This document shows positions 27,767-38,105 of a DNA stretch of 64,000 bases, piece by piece. A program made the position numbers and the translations under genes. This stretch comes from Clostridia bacterium. GTDB taxonomy: Bacteria; Bacillota; Clostridia; Oscillospirales; CAG-272. The stretch spans positions 1 to 64,000 of the forward strand of contig JAFYBN010000036.1 in assembly GCA_017540175.1 (NCBI GenBank), given 5' to 3'. The notes below the pieces were generated by a model. The model did not search any database and had not been told where the DNA came from. It saw nothing but the letters and a program-made list of their open reading frames with translations. The stretch's first letter is position 1. Each line of letters opens with the position of its first letter.

Positions 27767-28852
27767 ATGTCTAAAATCTTCAAGGCAGCCGTCGTCGGTA
27801 TGGGCGGCATCGGACACACCCACGCGACCTGCATCCAGAACGATCCCCTCGCCGAGCTCGTGGCGGTCTGCGACGTCGTCAAGGCGAAGGCGGACGCAGC
27901 GGCGGAGAAATTCGGCGTTCCCGCGTACTATTTGCTGAAGGACATGCTCGCGGCGAAGCCGGAGATCGAGGTGGTGCACGTTACGACTTCCGGTTTTGAA
28001 AACGGTTCGTGGCACTATGTCCCGACGATGGAAGCCCTGGACGCGGGACGGCACGTGCTCGTTGAGAAGCCGATCTCGAACCGCATCGACGAGGCGCGTG
28101 AAATGGTGGACTACGCGGCGAAGAAGGGGCTCTACCTCGGCTGCGATCTGAACCACTATTTCTCCGGCCCGGCGTTTGAGGCGGACCGGCTGATCAAGGA
28201 GAATCAGGTGGGCGAGCAGGTTTATTCGCTCACGAAGGTCGGCTTCAACGGCAGCGCCGTGAACGTCAGCTCCGTCGACCGCAATTCCCGCTGGCAGATG
28301 CCCTACTCCCACGCGAAGGCATTCCTGACGCATCCGTTCTCGGTCATGCGGCATTACAGCGGCGACATCACCCATGTGCAGGCGTTCATGGAAAAGCCGG
28401 GCGCTCGCCGTCAGAGCGAGGACCTCATGCTCTCCATCCAGTCGGTGCACGTCAAGTTCCAGAACGGCGCGGTGGGCTATCTGCTCAGCCAGCGCGGCGA
28501 CGCCTGCTTCGGGCTGGGCGGCTGGTGGTCGTTCGAGCTCGCGGGCACGCGCGGGACGTTCTGCATCGAGAACTGCGTCGAAAAGCTCACCTACTGGAAG
28601 GCGGGCGCAGAACCCACGGTCATGAACACCGGCGTGACGGATTTCGGCGCGACGTTCCCGATCCGCATCCACGCGTTCTACGAGGACCTTTCGAACAATG
28701 TTCCGCTCGAGCATCTCCGCGCCTCCGGACGCGACGCGCTCGCGACCATGGAATACATCTTCGCCGCCATCGATTCCTATGAGTCCGGCGGTCAGATCGT
28801 CCGTCCGCACGCCCTCCCGGCGTACCACGGCGACCCGACGATCATTCATTAA
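27767..28852 (+). CDS. Gfo/Idh/MocA family oxidoreductase
   Basis: The 361-aa protein has the Rossmann motif VVGMGGIGHTHA and the EKP motif in VEKPISN, then the family C-terminal domain. It is paralogous to the enzyme at 25699-26709: both have the G-x-G-x-I-GH-x-HA start and the HVLxEKPISN block. Two paralogues in one cluster suggest an oxidation-elimination-reduction cycle, as in some glycoside-processing pathways that use transient 3-keto intermediates; that is inference. An AAAGGA site precedes the ATG, 4 bp after the AraC stop. Confidence 0.92.
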   Translation: MSKIFKAAVVGMGGIGHTHATCIQNDPLAELVAVCDVVKAKADAAAEKFGVPAYYLLKDMLAAKPEIEVVHVTTSGFENGSWHYVPTMEALDAGRHVLVEKPISNRIDEAREMVDYAAKKGLYLGCDLNHYFSGPAFEADRLIKENQVGEQVYSLTKVGFNGSAVNVSSVDRNSRWQMPYSHAKAFLTHPFSVMRHYSGDITHVQAFMEKPGARRQSEDLMLSIQSVHVKFQNGAVGYLLSQRGDACFGLGGWWSFELAGTRGTFCIENCVEKLTYWKAGAEPTVMNTGVTDFGATFPIRIHAFYEDLSNNVPLEHLRASGRDALATMEYIFAAIDSYESGGQIVRPHALPAYHGDPTIIH

Positions 28853-28860
28853 AAAGGCCT

Positions 28861-28898
28861 CGCGGACGGATGAGGAGCGTTTTCCTCTTCCGTCCGCG
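28861..28898. terminator. Hairpin between dehydrogenase and SGNH hydrolase genes
   Basis: The arms CGCGGACGGA (28861-28870) and TCCGTCCGCG (28889-28898) are perfectly complementary, with further pairing inside. No T-run follows, so it may attenuate or stabilise the mRNA rather than end transcription. Confidence 0.5.
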
Positions 28899-28935
28899 GA
28901 AGTGTTTCAGGTGAAACACACGGGAAAGGAGCAAA

Positions 28936-29745
28936 ATGGACATCACAAAGTATTACGCGTCGCCGGACGAACAGCCCCTCGACGTGCTGAAGCCGGACGG
29001 CGGCTTCACGGGCATTTTCCGCACCATCGCGTGCGTGGGAGACAGCCTCGCCTCCGGGGAATTCGAGTCGACCCAGCCGGACGGCTCGAAGGGCTATCAC
29101 GACCTCTATGAGTATTCCTGGGGTCAGTACATGGCGCGCGCCGCCGGATGCACCGCGTATAATTTCTCCCGCGGCGGCATGACGGCGAAATGGTACCTCG
29201 AAAGCTGGGGCGAGGAAAACGACGTCTGGAACCCCGACAAGGCGGCGCAGGCTTATGTGATCGCGCTCGGCTGCAACGATCTCTTCGGGCTGAAACAGGA
29301 GCTCGGGACCGCAGACGACATCGACCTCGAAAACCCGGAGAACAACGCGCCCACTTTCGCGGGGATGTACGGCAAAATCATTCAGAAATATCTCGCGATC
29401 CAGTCGAAGGCGCGCTTCTTCCTCGTGACCATGCCGCGCGAGTCCGCCGTCCCGTCGGTGAATCCCGGCGACGTCGTCCGGGCGGCGCACGCGAAGCTCC
29501 TCTGGGACATCGCGGCGAAATTCCCGTTTGCTTACGTCATTGACCTCCATCGGTACGCGCCGGTCTATGACGCGAAGTTCAAGGAATACTTCTGGCTCGG
29601 CGGACATCTGAACGCCGCGGGCTATCTTCTGACTGCGCAGATGATGATGACCTACATCGATTATTATGTGAGGAAATACCCGGACGACTTCGCGCAGGTC
29701 GGCTTCATCGGCACGCCCTGGCACAACGCAGGGCGGAAGTGGTGA
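28936..29745 (+). CDS. SGNH/GDSL-family hydrolase
   Basis: The 269-aa protein has ACVGDSLASG (block I Ser), NFSRGGM, the block III motif ALGCNDL and the C-terminal GGHLNAAGY with the catalytic His. The family contains carbohydrate esterases and lipases; next to glycan genes a deacetylase or de-esterification role is plausible. No signal peptide is present. The ribosome binding site is GGAAAGGAG. It closes the cluster that starts at 21380, separated from the preceding gene by a hairpin. Confidence 0.85.
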   Translation: MDITKYYASPDEQPLDVLKPDGGFTGIFRTIACVGDSLASGEFESTQPDGSKGYHDLYEYSWGQYMARAAGCTAYNFSRGGMTAKWYLESWGEENDVWNPDKAAQAYVIALGCNDLFGLKQELGTADDIDLENPENNAPTFAGMYGKIIQKYLAIQSKARFFLVTMPRESAVPSVNPGDVVRAAHAKLLWDIAAKFPFAYVIDLHRYAPVYDAKFKEYFWLGGHLNAAGYLLTAQMMMTYIDYYVRKYPDDFAQVGFIGTPWHNAGRKW

Positions 29746-29874
29746 CGGAAGAAGACCGTTTTCGGGGTTGAGGCGATCCCGCGATCCCGCTGCTCCGGGA
29801 ACCCGCGTACCCGCGTACCCGCGGAAGGGAAGAAAATCAATTTTCTGAAGGATGCATAAGGAGGGTGACTGATT

Positions 29875-31104
29875 ATGGGAGACAAGATCTGTTCGAAATG
29901 CGGCGCGTCCATGCCCGCCGCGAGCAAATTCTGCACCGAGTGCGGCGCGCCGTTCCCGGAACCCGCGGCGAATCCCGCGGTGAATCCCGCGGTGAATCTC
30001 GCGGCGAATCCCGCGGTGAGTCCCGCGGCGCCGGAGCGTCCGGAGCCGGAGCCGCCGGCACCGGAGCCGCCGGCACCGGAGAAGCCGGCACCGGAGAAGC
30101 CGGCACCGGAGATGCCTGAGCCGGAGCTTCCGGAGTTCGCGCCGGAGGCGGAAAAAGAGCGGGAACCGGCGTCCGCTCCCGATGCGGAACAAAAGCCGGA
30201 ACTAAACAAGGAGCCCGAGCCGGAGCTGCCCCGTCCCGCGCAGGCAAAGGCGACCTGGGAACCGTATGTGCTGTCGAACGGGGTCAACGCGGCGGCGAAC
30301 GCGGCGAACGCCGCCAACACGGCGGTACACACGACGAATGCGGCGGCCAACACGGCGGCGAATGCGGCCATGCACACAGCCAACGCGGCGGTGCACACGG
30401 CGAACGCGGCGGCCAACTCGGCGGTGCACGCAGCCGGACAGAATCCCGCATTCCATCAGCCGTACCAGCCGCCGCAGCAGCAGACCCCGGCAGCTTATCC
30501 GCAGCAGCAGGCCCCGGCAGCTTATCCGCAGCAGCAGACACCTGCGGGATACCGGCAGCAGACCCCGAACGGGTATGCGCAGCAGGCCCCGAACGGGTAC
30601 GCGCAGCAGGCCCCGAACGGGTACGCGCAGCAGGGATATCCGCAGCAGGCACCGACAGCTCCTGCAGCCCCGGCAGCTCCCGCGGGATACCCGCCGCAGA
30701 CGCCCCCCGCAGGACCGTCCCAGGCCGCGCCACAGAGCCCGCCTTCGTTCGTTGTCGTCGACAATTCTCCGGCAAAGAACACCGGTGCGCACAGCGGCAA
30801 TACCGCGGCGAAAGCGAAGAAGGATACCATTTCGATCGCCGGATGGGTCGGCATCCTTCTGATCATGCTCATTCCCGTCGTCCGCTTTGTGGTGACCCTG
30901 ATCTGGGCGTGCGGCGGATGCCGGAAGGAAGCCAAGAGGAAGTTCGCGATCGGGGCGTGCATCGTGTCCCTGATCCTGCTCGTCCTTCTCGTGGGAGGCG
31001 GCGTCACGCTGGGCATCCTGTTCAAGGAACAGTTTGCGCAGATCGACATCGCGCAGATCCTGAACGCGCTCCTGAATCCGTTCGATCTGGAGTTCGTGAT
31101 GTAA
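29875..31104 (+). CDS. Zinc-ribbon membrane protein with low-complexity repeats
   Basis: The 409-aa protein begins with a zinc ribbon (CSKCGASMPAASKFCTECG, residues 6-24). A long disordered stretch follows, built of Pro/Ala/Glu repeats (PAPEKPAPEKPAPE type), Asn/Ala/His repeats (NAANAAN, VHTANAA) and Gln/Tyr/Pro repeats (PNGYAQQA x3, PAAYPQQQ). The C-terminus has two membrane helices (about 318-343 and 363-388). Such zinc-ribbon plus membrane proteins are common in Clostridia; their function is unknown. An AGGAGGGTG site precedes the ATG. Confidence 0.8.
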   Translation: MGDKICSKCGASMPAASKFCTECGAPFPEPAANPAVNPAVNLAANPAVSPAAPERPEPEPPAPEPPAPEKPAPEKPAPEMPEPELPEFAPEAEKEREPASAPDAEQKPELNKEPEPELPRPAQAKATWEPYVLSNGVNAAANAANAANTAVHTTNAAANTAANAAMHTANAAVHTANAAANSAVHAAGQNPAFHQPYQPPQQQTPAAYPQQQAPAAYPQQQTPAGYRQQTPNGYAQQAPNGYAQQAPNGYAQQGYPQQAPTAPAAPAAPAGYPPQTPPAGPSQAAPQSPPSFVVVDNSPAKNTGAHSGNTAAKAKKDTISIAGWVGILLIMLIPVVRFVVTLIWACGGCRKEAKRKFAIGACIVSLILLVLLVGGGVTLGILFKEQFAQIDIAQILNALLNPFDLEFVM

Positions 31105-31134
31105 TACCGAGCCGCTCAAACCGCGTCACGGCAT

Positions 31135-31192
31135 AACAAACTGCCGCGTCTCGTCCCGAACTTGGGAAGAGACGCGGCAGACGTTTGTTTTT
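31135..31192. terminator. Bidirectional intrinsic terminator
   Basis: A perfect 12-bp stem CTGCCGCGTCTC/GAGACGCGGCAG is extended outward by AACAAA and the TTTGTTTTT run. It lies between the plus gene ending at 31104 and the minus GH51 gene ending at 31217. Confidence 0.88.
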
Positions 31193-31193
31193 A

Positions 31194-32810
<1,617 letters not shown>

Positions 32811-32825
32811 TCAAACTTGTTCGCT

Positions 32826-33007
32826 GTACTTTTTCTCCTTTAGCGAGGAGAAAAAGTACCAAAAAGAGGAACTTTTTCAGAAGTCTTGGGTGTTTCGACC
32901 TCTGCGGAGGTCGACAAGGGACTCCGTCCCTTGACCCTGCCGCCTTTTGAAAAAGGCGGGCGAAAACTTTTATAAAGTTTCTTGCCAGGCTTCTTTTCAA
33001 AGAAGCC
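32826..33007. repeat. Array of six perfect hairpins, including 3'-end element copy 3
   Basis: Six perfect stems follow one another: 32826-32859 (14 bp), 32896-32913 (7 bp), 32916-32932 (7 bp), 32941-32958 (8 bp), 32964-32980 (7 bp) and 32988-33007 (9 bp). The last belongs to the dispersed 3'-end element also found at 8275-8330 and 19309-19353. It lies just after the topoisomerase stop (33027, minus strand). No protein frame is present. Confidence 0.8.
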
Positions 33008-33026
33008 GCGTACCCCTCGTCCCCCC

Positions 33027-35024
33027 TCAGATATCCGCGTCCCTGAGATACTTCGCCCCGTTTTCCGCGATGAAGCGCTTGCGGCCCGCGAGGTCGTCGC
33101 CGAGCATGAGATCGAACATGCGGGCGGTGGCGGCGGCGTCGGCGGGGGAGACGCGGATGAGGCGGCGGGAGGCGGGGTTCATGGTGGTTTTCGCCATCAT
33201 GTCGGGAGAGTTCTCGCCAAGACCTTTCGAGCGCTGCAGGGTGTATTTCTTTCCCTTTGCCTCGAGCTTTGCGACAAGGTCGGCTTTTTCAAATTCGTTG
33301 TAGGCGTATTCGGACTCCCCGCCCGCCGGGGTGATTTCGTAGAGCGGGGTTTCGGCGATATAGACCCTACCCTCCCTGAGCAGGGTGGGGAGGAGCCGGT
33401 AGAAGAGCGTCAGAAGCAGGGTGCGGATCTGGAAGCCGTCCTCGTCCGCGTCGGTGCAGATGATGATCTTCGACCAGCGCAGGTTCGCAAGATCGAACGC
33501 CACCATGTCCGCCTTGTGCTTGGTCTGGATCTCCACGCCGCACCCGATCACGCGGAGCAGATCGAGGATGATGTCGCTCTTGAAGATGCGGTCGTAGGTC
33601 GCCTTCATGCAGTTCAGGGTCTTGCCGCGCACGGGGATGATCGCCTGAAAATCCGCGTTCCGGGCGAGCTTGACCGAGGTCATCGCGGAGTCGCCCTCCA
33701 CGATGTAGACCTCTCTGAGTTCGGGGTCCTTCGAGCGGCACGCGACGAATTTCTCGACCCGGTGCGCCACGTCCATGCTTGTGGCGAGCTTTTTCTTCAG
33801 ATCGAGGCGGGCGCTCTCCGCCTGCTCGCGGGAGCGCTTGTTGACCAGCACCTGATTCAGGAAGCGGTCGGAATCGACGGGATTCTCCGCGAAGAAGTAT
33901 TCGAGCTGATTTTTTAAAAACTCGTTCATCGCGTCCGCGATGAAGGTGTTCGTGATCGCCTTTTTCGTCTGGTTCGCGTAGGACGGGCGGGTGGAAAAGC
34001 TGTTCGTGACGAGGACGAGGCAGTCCTCGATGTCCGGGAACGTGATTTTCGACTCGTTCTTGTTGTATTTCCCCGCCGCCTTGAGCCTCTTGTCCACGGC
34101 GGAGACGAACGCGAGGCGCACCGCCTTGTCCGGGGAGCCGCCGTGCTCGAGCCAGGAGGAGTTGTGATAGTGTTCGATGAGGGAGACGGTTTTCGACATG
34201 GTCCACGCCACGTCGGCGACGAGCTTGTAGTCGTTCATGTCCGCGCGGTCGCGGCCCTTCGTTTCGAGATGGAACAGGGCGATCTTCGTCTCCGCGGTGT
34301 CTCCGGCGACTTCGGCGATGTAGTCCGTGATGCCGTTCTCATAGCAGAATTCTTCCGTGGTGAACGAACCGTCCGCCTCTTCCCATTTGAACACGAAGCG
34401 GACGTGGGCGTTGACGACCGCCTGCCTTTTCAGCATGTCGAGGTAGTATTCGCGCGGAATGTCGATTTCGGTGAAGACCTCGAGGTCGGGACGCCAGCGC
34501 TGCACCGTGCCGGTGCGCCGCTCCTTTTTCTCGAGGGGACGGACGCGCAGCTCGGTCACGGGCTCGCCCTTTTTGAAGGAGATCGCCGACTCGTTCACGC
34601 CGTCGTAGGAGCGCACTTCGTAGTATTCGCTCGCGTACTGGGTCGCGCACGCGCCCAGCCCATTGAGACCGAGGGAATACTCGTATGCCGCGTCGCCGGA
34701 GTTGTTGTCGTATTTGCCGCCCGCGTACAGCTCGCAGTAAACGAGCTCCCAGTTCCAGCGCTGTTCGCTCTCGTTCCAGCCGAGGGGGACGCCGCGCCCG
34801 AAGTCCTCCACCTCGACGGATTTGTCGCGGAAGGCGGTGAGGTTGATGACGCTGCCGTAGCCCTCGCGCGCCTCGTCGACGGAGTTGGACAGAATCTCGA
34901 AAACGGAATGCTCCGCGCCCTCCAGCCCGTCCGAGCCGAAGATGACCGCCGGTCTTTTTCGCACGCGGTCCGCGCCTTTTAAGGAAGTAATGGATTGGTT
35001 GTTGTAAGTCTCTTTTTTCTTCAT
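33027..35024 (-). CDS. Type IIA DNA topoisomerase B subunit (GyrB/ParE type), divergent
   Basis: The B subunit binds ATP and supplies the Toprim domain of gyrase or topoisomerase IV. The 665-aa protein has the GHKL ATPase motifs (EILSNSVDEA, GRGVPLG, GLNGLGA), the transducer domain and the Toprim motifs VEGDSA and TDADEDG (the common form is DADVDG). The C-terminal RSKGLGE block is also present. It is shorter and more divergent than housekeeping GyrB, and I cannot decide between ParE and GyrB. No A subunit (gyrA/parC) is adjacent. The putative SecB-like gene lies 16 bp upstream on the same strand. Confidence 0.88.
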   Translation of the reverse strand: MKKKETYNNQSITSLKGADRVRKRPAVIFGSDGLEGAEHSVFEILSNSVDEAREGYGSVINLTAFRDKSVEVEDFGRGVPLGWNESEQRWNWELVYCELYAGGKYDNNSGDAAYEYSLGLNGLGACATQYASEYYEVRSYDGVNESAISFKKGEPVTELRVRPLEKKERRTGTVQRWRPDLEVFTEIDIPREYYLDMLKRQAVVNAHVRFVFKWEEADGSFTTEEFCYENGITDYIAEVAGDTAETKIALFHLETKGRDRADMNDYKLVADVAWTMSKTVSLIEHYHNSSWLEHGGSPDKAVRLAFVSAVDKRLKAAGKYNKNESKITFPDIEDCLVLVTNSFSTRPSYANQTKKAITNTFIADAMNEFLKNQLEYFFAENPVDSDRFLNQVLVNKRSREQAESARLDLKKKLATSMDVAHRVEKFVACRSKDPELREVYIVEGDSAMTSVKLARNADFQAIIPVRGKTLNCMKATYDRIFKSDIILDLLRVIGCGVEIQTKHKADMVAFDLANLRWSKIIICTDADEDGFQIRTLLLTLFYRLLPTLLREGRVYIAETPLYEITPAGGESEYAYNEFEKADLVAKLEAKGKKYTLQRSKGLGENSPDMMAKTTMNPASRRLIRVSPADAAATARMFDLMLGDDLAGRKRFIAENGAKYLRDADI

Positions 35025-35040
35025 GGTTTTGTCCCCGGCT

Positions 35041-35742
35041 TTATCTCGGACTGACGGGGAGGATCGGCGTGCCGTTGGCGTTGGTGATCTCCGCGATGAG
35101 CAGAGCGGTCTTCGTGATCATGGCCTGCGTGAGTCCCGGGCATTTCCGCTTGAACAGCTCCGCCATGTCGAGGTTTTTCCATTCGACCTCGGCGAGCGTT
35201 GCAGGATTGAAAATGAGAAGCACGGAAAACGAGACGGAAAGCGTGAACGGTCCGTCCGGCTCAAAGCGCAGCATGCGGTTGTAGGTGATCTTGACCCCGG
35301 TGTGACCGAGAAGCTGCGCGACGATGGTGTCCTTCACGTTCAGGCGGAGCTGTCCGCTCGCGATGGCGGGCCGCTGGGTCTCATAGCTGACGTTTTCGAG
35401 CACGATGCGGCGCTCCGGGAGAAAATACCGGTCGAAATCGAAATTGTCCGGTACGCGCGGAGAGGGCTTCTGCTCGTTTTTGGGCGCGGGCGCGTGCCCG
35501 GGGAAAAGCGGCATCTGCATGTTGACATCGGCGGGTTCATAGGTCCCTCCCGCCGGTTCGCCGTCCCGCGGCTCGTGCGGTTCACGCGGCGCAGATTCGG
35601 GGCTGCGCGGCTCTGCGGGTTCGGGGGCGTGCGGCAAGACAAGCTCCGGCTTCTTCGGCTCCGCGGGCTTTTCGGCCGGTTTGCCCTCGGCGAGGTCGTT
35701 TTTGTCTTTATCGTTGTTTTTGTTTCGTCCGAACAGAGGCAT
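35041..35742 (-). CDS. Hypothetical protein, possibly SecB-like
   Basis: The 233-aa protein has a low-complexity, charged and Pro-rich N-terminal half. The ordered C-terminal domain (about residues 115-233) alternates beta-strand-like segments and ends with an amphipathic helix and the tail NANGTPILPVSP. That profile resembles the SecB chaperone fold, which also ends in a Gly-Pro/Leu-rich segment, but no diagnostic motif is certain. The start at 35742 is the first Met with an AGGA site upstream. The gene sits between the WG-repeat protein and the topoisomerase in a tight minus-strand unit. Confidence 0.55.
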   Translation of the reverse strand: MPLFGRNKNNDKDKNDLAEGKPAEKPAEPKKPELVLPHAPEPAEPRSPESAPREPHEPRDGEPAGGTYEPADVNMQMPLFPGHAPAPKNEQKPSPRVPDNFDFDRYFLPERRIVLENVSYETQRPAIASGQLRLNVKDTIVAQLLGHTGVKITYNRMLRFEPDGPFTLSVSFSVLLIFNPATLAEVEWKNLDMAELFKRKCPGLTQAMITKTALLIAEITNANGTPILPVSPR

Positions 35743-35765
35743 GATGTGAATCCGTCCTTTCTTCG

Positions 35766-37601
35766 TTATTCTTCCGATGCCTTCCCCATGAGTCTCATCG
35801 CCGTCCAGCCGTTTTGTTCGCTGTAAGCGGCGACGACGCCGCTCGATACCTGCGAGATATCGTCGTACACAAAGGGAAGAACGAGATTTCCCGCGGTGTC
35901 GATCATTCCCCAGCGTCCGTCCTCGGTCATGAGCTCGGCGAGCCCGCCGACAAAGGGCTTCGCGTCGGCGTAGATCGGCTGCGCGATCCACGCGCCGGTG
36001 TAATCCAGAAAGCCGAGGCGTCCGTCCTTCTCAAGCAGGATCATTCCCTCCGAATAAGCGACGAGGGAGTACCCCGCGGGCAGGGCGTATTCCGAGCCGT
36101 CGGCCCGGATGAGGAGGTCGTAATCCTCCACGACGCGGACGAGGGATCCCCGCGGACGCATGAAGTAGTACCAGTAGTCGATGACCTGACGGCGCACGCG
36201 GGTCAGCCCGTGGTCAAAATAGAAGAATCCGATCGATTCGAAGCCGTTCGTCAGCGGGGGCATGAAGCTCGAATTGACGTAGCGGTCGAATTCGTTGTAG
36301 TAGTTGAAATAGGTCGGGAACGCGCTTTCCCCGCTTTCGGCGCTGATGAAGAAATACCCGCCGCGGTTCTTCGCGGTCGTGACGGCGGCAAGGCCGCTCG
36401 TGAAGGGGTGCGCGGACGTGAAGCGGTACTCCGTGAGCTTCACCGGCTGGGGCGGCAGGGGTTCTTCCTCTTTATCGTTATCGTTCTGAGAGGTTTCGTT
36501 CTCGCCGGTTTGCCGGGACGCCGGTTCTTCCGAGTCGCCGGACGGAGCCTCAGCGTCCTGTTCCGCTTCGGGCAGGGGTTCGGGCTCCGGCAGGGGTTCG
36601 GGTTCCGGCTCCGGCAGGGGCTCCGGCGGGAGCAGGTAGCCGTACAGCCCGGTGGTCCCGTCCCGGTCGAGGGTGATCTCATCCTGATCGGACTTTCCGA
36701 ATCCGGGCGGATAATCGAAGCGCAGTCCGCGCGTATCGAGCGTCTCGTCGTAATCGGTCATGACAAAGGCTTTCCCGTTGTCGGACAGCCGGAAAAAGAG
36801 CTTTTTCCCGTCGTTCGGCCGGACGCGGCAGAAGAGGGGACGGTCCTCGTTGTCCCGCGCGTAGGCGAGCTGATACCGGTCGGGCGCGACGGAGCAGAGC
36901 GGCTTGCCGTCGGAGGAACAGATCACGAGCTTGTCCCCCGTGTCGATCAGGAGATAGCCCATATAGCATTCCACCGCCGGCCGGGCCTCTTCCGCACTCA
37001 CGACCTCGGCGTATTTCTGCTGCGCGATCTCGAGCGTCGTCACGTTGTCCTCGGGCTGGACGACGACCTGCTTTTCCACCGTGCGGACGCTCGCCGAGCG
37101 TACCGTGGGGAGCTTGAAATCAAAGACGATCCGACCGAGCGCGCTGGAGCCGGGGACATAGACGTCGTCCGGTCCGAGAAGGGCATATCCCTGCGCGCCG
37201 AGCTCGGTGACGGTGCTGATCCGCGTTCTTTGCGCGGGCAGAGCCGAGGCGGAAAAGACCGCCGACAGCGTCACGGGCTTTTGAGCGGCGGGAATCTGTG
37301 CCGCGGGCTCGTCCTCGGAGACGGGTTCGGTCTCGGAGGGCATATCCCCGTCGGTTTCCGCCGCGCGGTCCGCCTCGAGAGAATTCATGAGGGAGGTAAA
37401 CGGATCGGACGGCGTTTCGCGGTCCTCGCCCTCGCGGAGGAAATCGATCTGCTGCCGATAGCGGTCGAGATACCGGTCGAGGAAGGAGAAGTCGAAGTAT
37501 CCGAAATAGTACAGCAGCACGACAAGAGCTATTCCGAAAACAAGGAGCAGCTCAAGAAGCGCTTTGACGGGTTTTTTGATTTTGCTGAGGCGGTATTTCA
37601 T
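35766..37601 (-). CDS. WG-repeat membrane protein
   Basis: The 611-aa protein has an N-terminal membrane helix (about residues 13-33) and an extracytoplasmic region. Near the C-terminus are WG-type beta repeats: DGRLGFLDYTGAWI and DGRWGMIDTAGNLVLPFVYDD are the usual half-repeats. A Pro/Glu tandem stretch (PLPEPEPEPLPEPEP type, about residues 330-350) separates two parts. WG-repeat proteins are common in Bacillota and Bacteroidota, with no defined biochemical role. It lies 18 bp downstream of rlmH on the same strand. Confidence 0.82.
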   Translation of the reverse strand: MKYRLSKIKKPVKALLELLLVFGIALVVLLYYFGYFDFSFLDRYLDRYRQQIDFLREGEDRETPSDPFTSLMNSLEADRAAETDGDMPSETEPVSEDEPAAQIPAAQKPVTLSAVFSASALPAQRTRISTVTELGAQGYALLGPDDVYVPGSSALGRIVFDFKLPTVRSASVRTVEKQVVVQPEDNVTTLEIAQQKYAEVVSAEEARPAVECYMGYLLIDTGDKLVICSSDGKPLCSVAPDRYQLAYARDNEDRPLFCRVRPNDGKKLFFRLSDNGKAFVMTDYDETLDTRGLRFDYPPGFGKSDQDEITLDRDGTTGLYGYLLPPEPLPEPEPEPLPEPEPLPEAEQDAEAPSGDSEEPASRQTGENETSQNDNDKEEEPLPPQPVKLTEYRFTSAHPFTSGLAAVTTAKNRGGYFFISAESGESAFPTYFNYYNEFDRYVNSSFMPPLTNGFESIGFFYFDHGLTRVRRQVIDYWYYFMRPRGSLVRVVEDYDLLIRADGSEYALPAGYSLVAYSEGMILLEKDGRLGFLDYTGAWIAQPIYADAKPFVGGLAELMTEDGRWGMIDTAGNLVLPFVYDDISQVSSGVVAAYSEQNGWTAMRLMGKASEE

Positions 37602-37619
37602 AGGGGGTGCTCCGCGGGG

Positions 37620-38102
37620 TCATTTGTGATATTTTCCGCCCGTATTGATTTCATACGCCCGGTAAAGCTGTTCGAGCAGCATGACGCGGAACAGCTCGTG
37701 GGGGAAGGTCATGGCGGAGAGGGACAGACGGAGATCGGCGCGCGCCTTGACCTCCGGGGAGAGGCCGTGGGACGAGCCGATGAGAAAACAGATTTCTCCC
37801 GCGCCGGCGGAGAAGGTCCTGTCGAGCCACGCGGCGAAGGCGGGGGAGGTCATGGACTTTCCTTCCACGCACAAGGCGACCGCGGCGGCGCGGGGCGGGA
37901 TTTCGTCAAGGATGCGCGCGCCCTCCTTCCCGAGCGCCCGCTCGATTTCGGCGGGGGAGGGATCGGCGGGCAGGGGCTCGGGCTTCGGTTCGGCGACGGA
38001 GAGGGAGCAGAAGCGGGAGAGCCGCTTCTGATACAGCTCCGCAGACGCGCGCAGCGGAGCCTCCGTGAGCCTGCCCATGGCGATGAGACGGATTTTCTGC
38101 AT
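37620..38102 (-). CDS. rlmH: 23S rRNA (pseudouridine1915-N3)-methyltransferase RlmH
   Basis: RlmH is a SPOUT-class methyltransferase that modifies helix 69 of 23S rRNA using S-adenosylmethionine. The 160-aa protein has the cofactor knot motif FLIGSSHGL and the near-invariant C-terminus MTFPHELFRVMLLEQLYRAY followed by EINTGGKYHK. The length equals the family norm. It lies 3 bp after a small membrane protein gene and 18 bp before the WG-repeat gene. Confidence 0.97.
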   Translation of the reverse strand: MQKIRLIAMGRLTEAPLRASAELYQKRLSRFCSLSVAEPKPEPLPADPSPAEIERALGKEGARILDEIPPRAAAVALCVEGKSMTSPAFAAWLDRTFSAGAGEICFLIGSSHGLSPEVKARADLRLSLSAMTFPHELFRVMLLEQLYRAYEINTGGKYHK

Positions 38103-38105
38103 GGA

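Noticed and set aside
30202-31119. A 305-codon minus-strand frame opposite the zinc-ribbon gene
   Set aside because: Its translation (repeated GLLRVPVR-type units) only mirrors the Gln/Tyr/Pro repeats of the sense gene.
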